A program made the position numbers and the translations under genes. The notes beneath the pieces were generated by a model. It was given only the letters and a program-made list of their open reading frames with translations, was not told where the DNA came from and did no database searches. This document shows, piece by piece, positions 35,504 to 37,081 of a stretch of 37,081 nucleotides of DNA. The DNA comes from an uncultured Bacilli bacterium. GTDB taxonomy: Bacteria > Bacillota_I > Bacilli_A > RF39 > UBA660. Numbering within the stretch: position 1 is the stretch's first letter; each line of letters begins with the position of its first letter. The stretch spans positions 1 to 37,081 of the forward strand of contig CAJOQL010000012.1 in NCBI GenBank assembly GCA_905236935.1. The letters are read 5' to 3'.

Positions 35504-35920
35504 TTAGTCTTTTTTAAATAATGTTACAATGCCATAACCAGTAACAAGTACTCCAAGAGCCATAAATACTATTGAGAAAATATTTGAAGAATTATCTCCT
35601 TCGACAATAAACTCTTTAACTTTTTTAGGGTTATATTTTATTGATATTTTTTCATTTATTTCATAAGCAGGTGTGCTTGAACTCTTATCCATTGTTACTC
35701 TAATAGTATCTTCTCCGACTTTATATTCAATAATTGGAGAATACATATATGTATTAGTACTATCTGAATCAGCAAATTCTTGTTTCATATCTACTACAGT
35801 TGCTTCTGCTTTTTCAGTACAATTTTTAATTAAACTATTATTTCGATAGAATAAAAAGCCACCAATTCCTAAAAATAAAACACCAACAATAAGTACAATA
35901 TATTTTTGCATAAGTTTCAC
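35504..35920 (-). CDS. Small DUF3592 membrane protein
   Basis: This 138-residue protein has a helix at about 8-25, a DUF3592 domain (AEATVVDMKQEF, YSPIIEYKVGEDTIRV, KISIKYNPKKVKEFIVEGD) and a second helix at about 113-133. It has a strong AGAAAGGAGTG site. It is the first gene inside the right end of the element, transcribed away from the end. It is shorter than, but clearly related in layout to, the next gene. Confidence 0.8.
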   Translation of the reverse strand: MKLMQKYIVLIVGVLFLGIGGFLFYRNNSLIKNCTEKAEATVVDMKQEFADSDSTNTYMYSPIIEYKVGEDTIRVTMDKSSSTPAYEINEKISIKYNPKKVKEFIVEGDNSSNIFSIVFMALGVLVTGYGIVTLFKKD

Positions 35921-35947
35921 TCCTTTCTATTAATTTTATTTAATATA

Positions 35948-35975
35948 ATTATATCATTAATTATATAAAAGTTAA
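35948..35975 (-). promoter_or_regulatory. Promoter of the DUF3592 pair near the right end of the element
   Basis: Minus strand: TTAACT (35970-35975), a 16-nt spacer and TATAAT (35948-35953), upstream of the gene starting at 35920. Confidence 0.5.
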
Positions 35976-36000
35976 AATACTTAATAATATATTTTATAAT

Positions 36001-36046
36001 CAGAAATTTTTTATCTTTGCTTTAAGTGAACCTAATGCTACAAAAT
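36001..36046 (+). other. attR of the serine-recombinase element
   Basis: The element arm CAGAAATTTTTTATCTTTGC is at 36001-36020, then 7 nt, core GA at 36028-36029, then 9 nt and host arm TACAAAAT at 36039-36046. The host arm is the exact reverse complement of ATTTTGTA at 29441-29448. Confidence 0.85.
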
Positions 36047-36429
36047 TAGAGAAAATGGGATTTGGTTATGTAGTGGCTAGTATTGGAGAGTATTCAGGTG
36101 AAGTACCATATACTGCTTTTAATACTAAAAAAAGTTTTTTAGAAAATAATACAGATTTGATTAATAGATTTAGACTAGCTATAAATAAAGGATTAGATTT
36201 CACTTTAAATAATGATAGTAGTACGATTGCTAAAAGTATTATAAATTTATTTCCAGATACATCATTATCTGATTTAGAACTTATTATTGAAAGATACAAA
36301 AATGCTGATTCATGGCTAACAAATACTGAAATAAAAGAAGATTTATTTATAAATTTAGAAAATATGCTTATTGATGGTAAATTAATTAAAGAATACGTTC
36401 CATATAAAGATTTAATTGTAAATGACTAA
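36030..36429 (+). pseudogene. ABC transporter substrate-binding protein, 3' part (detached second lobe)
   Basis: The frame reads EPNATKLEKMGFGYVVASIGEYSGEVPYTAF, a standard second-lobe sequence of NMT1/SsuA-type binding proteins, and ends at 36429. It continues the gene starting at 28882, with one codon split across the GA core. Detached, it has no signal sequence or recognisable ribosome binding site. A short in-frame product could begin at ATG 36055, but it would lack the first lobe. Its stop overlaps the ATPase start at 36422, showing the original operon order of binding protein then ATPase. Confidence 0.85.
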
Positions 36430-36838
36430 TATTATAACAATTAAAAATCTTACTAAAAATTATCATACTCCAAAAAAAGAATTAATTGCTATAAAAGAAA
36501 TTTCTCTAAATATAAAAAAAGGTGAAATTATCGGTATAGTTGGATCATCTGGTTGTGGTAAATCTACTCTATTAAATATACTTGCCAATTTAGATAAACA
36601 AACTAGCGGTGAGATTACTAAAACAACTGATAAAGACGCTTATATGTTACAATCTGATGCCCTACTACCATGGTTAAATGTTTTAGATAATGCTTGCCTA
36701 GGTCTTAAGATTAAAAATATAAAAACTGAAGAAAATGTGAAATATGTAAAAAAACTACTTAAAAGCTTTGGACTAGAAAACTTTATGTATTCATATCCAA
36801 ATAATTTATCGGGAGGTATGAAACAAAGAGTTGGATGA
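36422..36838 (+). pseudogene. ABC transporter ATPase (SsuB/TauB type), truncated after the signature motif
   Basis: This 138-residue fragment has Walker A GSSGCGKST (about 37-45), a Q-loop in MLQSDALLPWLNVLDNACLG, and the signature LSGGMKQRV. It then stops abruptly (GTT GGA TGA). Walker B, the D-loop and the switch His, about 110 residues of a normal 250-residue protein, are missing. The remaining 240 bases of the window do not contain them. The start overlaps the end of the binding-protein gene. The break could be another insertion or a deletion. As it stands the protein cannot hydrolyse ATP. Confidence 0.88.
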
Positions 36839-36876
36839 ATGTAGTATAGACACAGGTAGTAATTAAGAAAAGTTGC

Positions 36877-36922
36877 TTATAACTAAAATACCCTAGGAAA
36901 TCTAGGGTATTATTAGTTATAA
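36877..36922. terminator. Large inverted repeat, probable bidirectional terminator
   Basis: The left arm (36877-36896) and right arm (36902-36922) pair over about 20 bp, with one bulged A and a 5-nt loop (GAAAT). The GC-richer tip is ACCCTAG/CTAGGGT. It lies 38 nt past the truncated ATPase. No ORF is seen from here to the window end, only A/T-rich sequence and a weaker GTATTAT/ATAATAC dyad at 36989-37021. Confidence 0.55.
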
Positions 36923-37081
36923 ATATCAATTAAATGTTTAAAAAATTAATTTAATAATTAAAATATCATCAATTGAATAACATAAAAAGTATTATTATAA
37001 ATGATTACGTTAACATAATACAATTTTTTATATATTTTATTTTTGTTTGAAAAAATAATTATAAAAAACAACTAGTAAAAG

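Larger units (their letters stand above)
29460..36029 (-). mobile_element. 6,570-bp integrative element with large serine recombinase and NHEJ genes
   Basis: The element is defined by its ends, not just by content. It splits a substrate-binding protein gene exactly at a GA dinucleotide (29458-29459 and 36028-36029), and removing one unit restores the frame. Joined ends give an attP with arms CAGAAATTTTTTATCTTTGC and GCAAAGATAAAAAATCTG, 7 bp either side of GA. All genes lie on the minus strand: two DUF3592 proteins, a 48-codon ORF, a serine recombinase, Ku, ligase and PE-Pol. There are no conjugation, replication or phage structural genes, so movement would depend on the recombinase plus uptake by other means. 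TnpX/TndX-class recombinases are also known to use a GA core. Confidence 0.88.

Noticed and set aside
29460..36029. Prophage or conjugative element
   Set aside because: No capsid, terminase, lysis, relaxase, type IV secretion or replication genes are present within the exact ends.
29463..36038. TAATGC (29463-29468 and 36033-36038) as a 6-bp att core
   Set aside because: It is longer than GA, but recombining there would give LFDDNAT instead of the family LFEPNAT, and it is off the centre of both the attB and attP dyads. The GA at 29458-29459/36028-36029 fits all three tests.
28882..36429. Two separate truncated binding-protein paralogues rather than one split gene
   Set aside because: The parts abut with no missing or duplicated residues, the combined length (325) is normal, and the attB palindrome spans the joint.
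1..37081. Mycoplasma-type code (TGA = Trp), prompted by the very low GC content
   Set aside because: Several genes end in TGA within ATGA overlaps and conserved tryptophans are TGG, so the standard bacterial code applies.
1..37081. CRISPR array or cas genes
   Set aside because: No regularly spaced direct repeats and no Cas-like proteins were seen. The only tandem repeat noted is a 9-nt pair at 461-479.

Overview
This is a very AT-rich window with the standard bacterial code: TGA is used as a stop (for example in the ATGA overlaps at 5201-5204, 19237-19240 and 31727-31730) and tryptophan is TGG. Gene content (bL28, a single-subunit-type DnaE, YfhO, GtrA, LPG-synthase-like flippase, YdiF-type CoA-transferase, cohesin/dockerin proteins, large serine recombinase) and strong GGAGG/AGGTG ribosome binding sites suggest a low-GC Bacillota, probably an uncultured gut member of the Bacilli/Mollicutes-related groups. 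That placement is inference from gene content only.

Layout. 1-1004: the start of a small P-loop kinase running off the left edge, a fragment resembling a tRNA 3' end, tRNA-Leu(CAA), and mostly gene-poor AT-rich DNA. 1005-6757 (minus): CoA-transferase, transglutaminase-like protein, zinc-ribbon membrane protein, TPM-domain protein and DUF853/HerA-like ATPase, apparently one operon. 6810-8039 (minus): acyltransferase-3 membrane protein. 8146-12583 (minus): envelope glycolipid-type cluster (flippase-like, GT4 glycosyltransferase, GtrA) behind a putative metallopeptidase and a DUF362 protein. 12742-14488 (minus): TtcA-like tRNA thiolase and an orphan HipA/CtkA-like kinase. 14534-17389 (minus): DnaE. 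17501-20118 (plus): three tandem paralogous kinase-fold genes, then rpmB with its own promoter. 20587-26096 (minus): a cohesin-type membrane protein paired with a dockerin-bearing peptidoglycan hydrolase, then an unrecognised two-gene operon. 26194-28677 (plus): YfhO.

The most notable region is 28882-36838. A NMT1/SsuA-type ABC substrate-binding protein gene is split in two by a compact 6,570-bp element (29460-36029). The element carries a large serine recombinase, a 48-codon leader ORF, two DUF3592 membrane proteins and a complete bacterial non-homologous end-joining set: Ku, a stand-alone ATP-dependent DNA ligase and a PE-Pol (LigD-like) fusion. All are on one strand, with Ku, ligase and PE-Pol directly behind the recombinase. 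The ends can be read to the base. Rejoining at a GA dinucleotide restores an uninterrupted 325-residue binding protein. The reconstructed attB (ATTTTGTA-9-GA-9-TACAAAAT) and the reconstructed attP (about 18-20-bp arms, 7 bp either side) are both dyads centred on that same GA. The downstream ABC ATPase gene is also broken, stopping just after its LSGGMKQRV signature, so the transporter is doubly disrupted as it stands.

The NHEJ-carrying serine-integrase element is the best candidate for an undescribed system here. Secondary candidates are the cohesin-dockerin cell-wall pair and the cluster of four kinase-fold genes around dnaE. All family calls come from reading motifs, without database searches.
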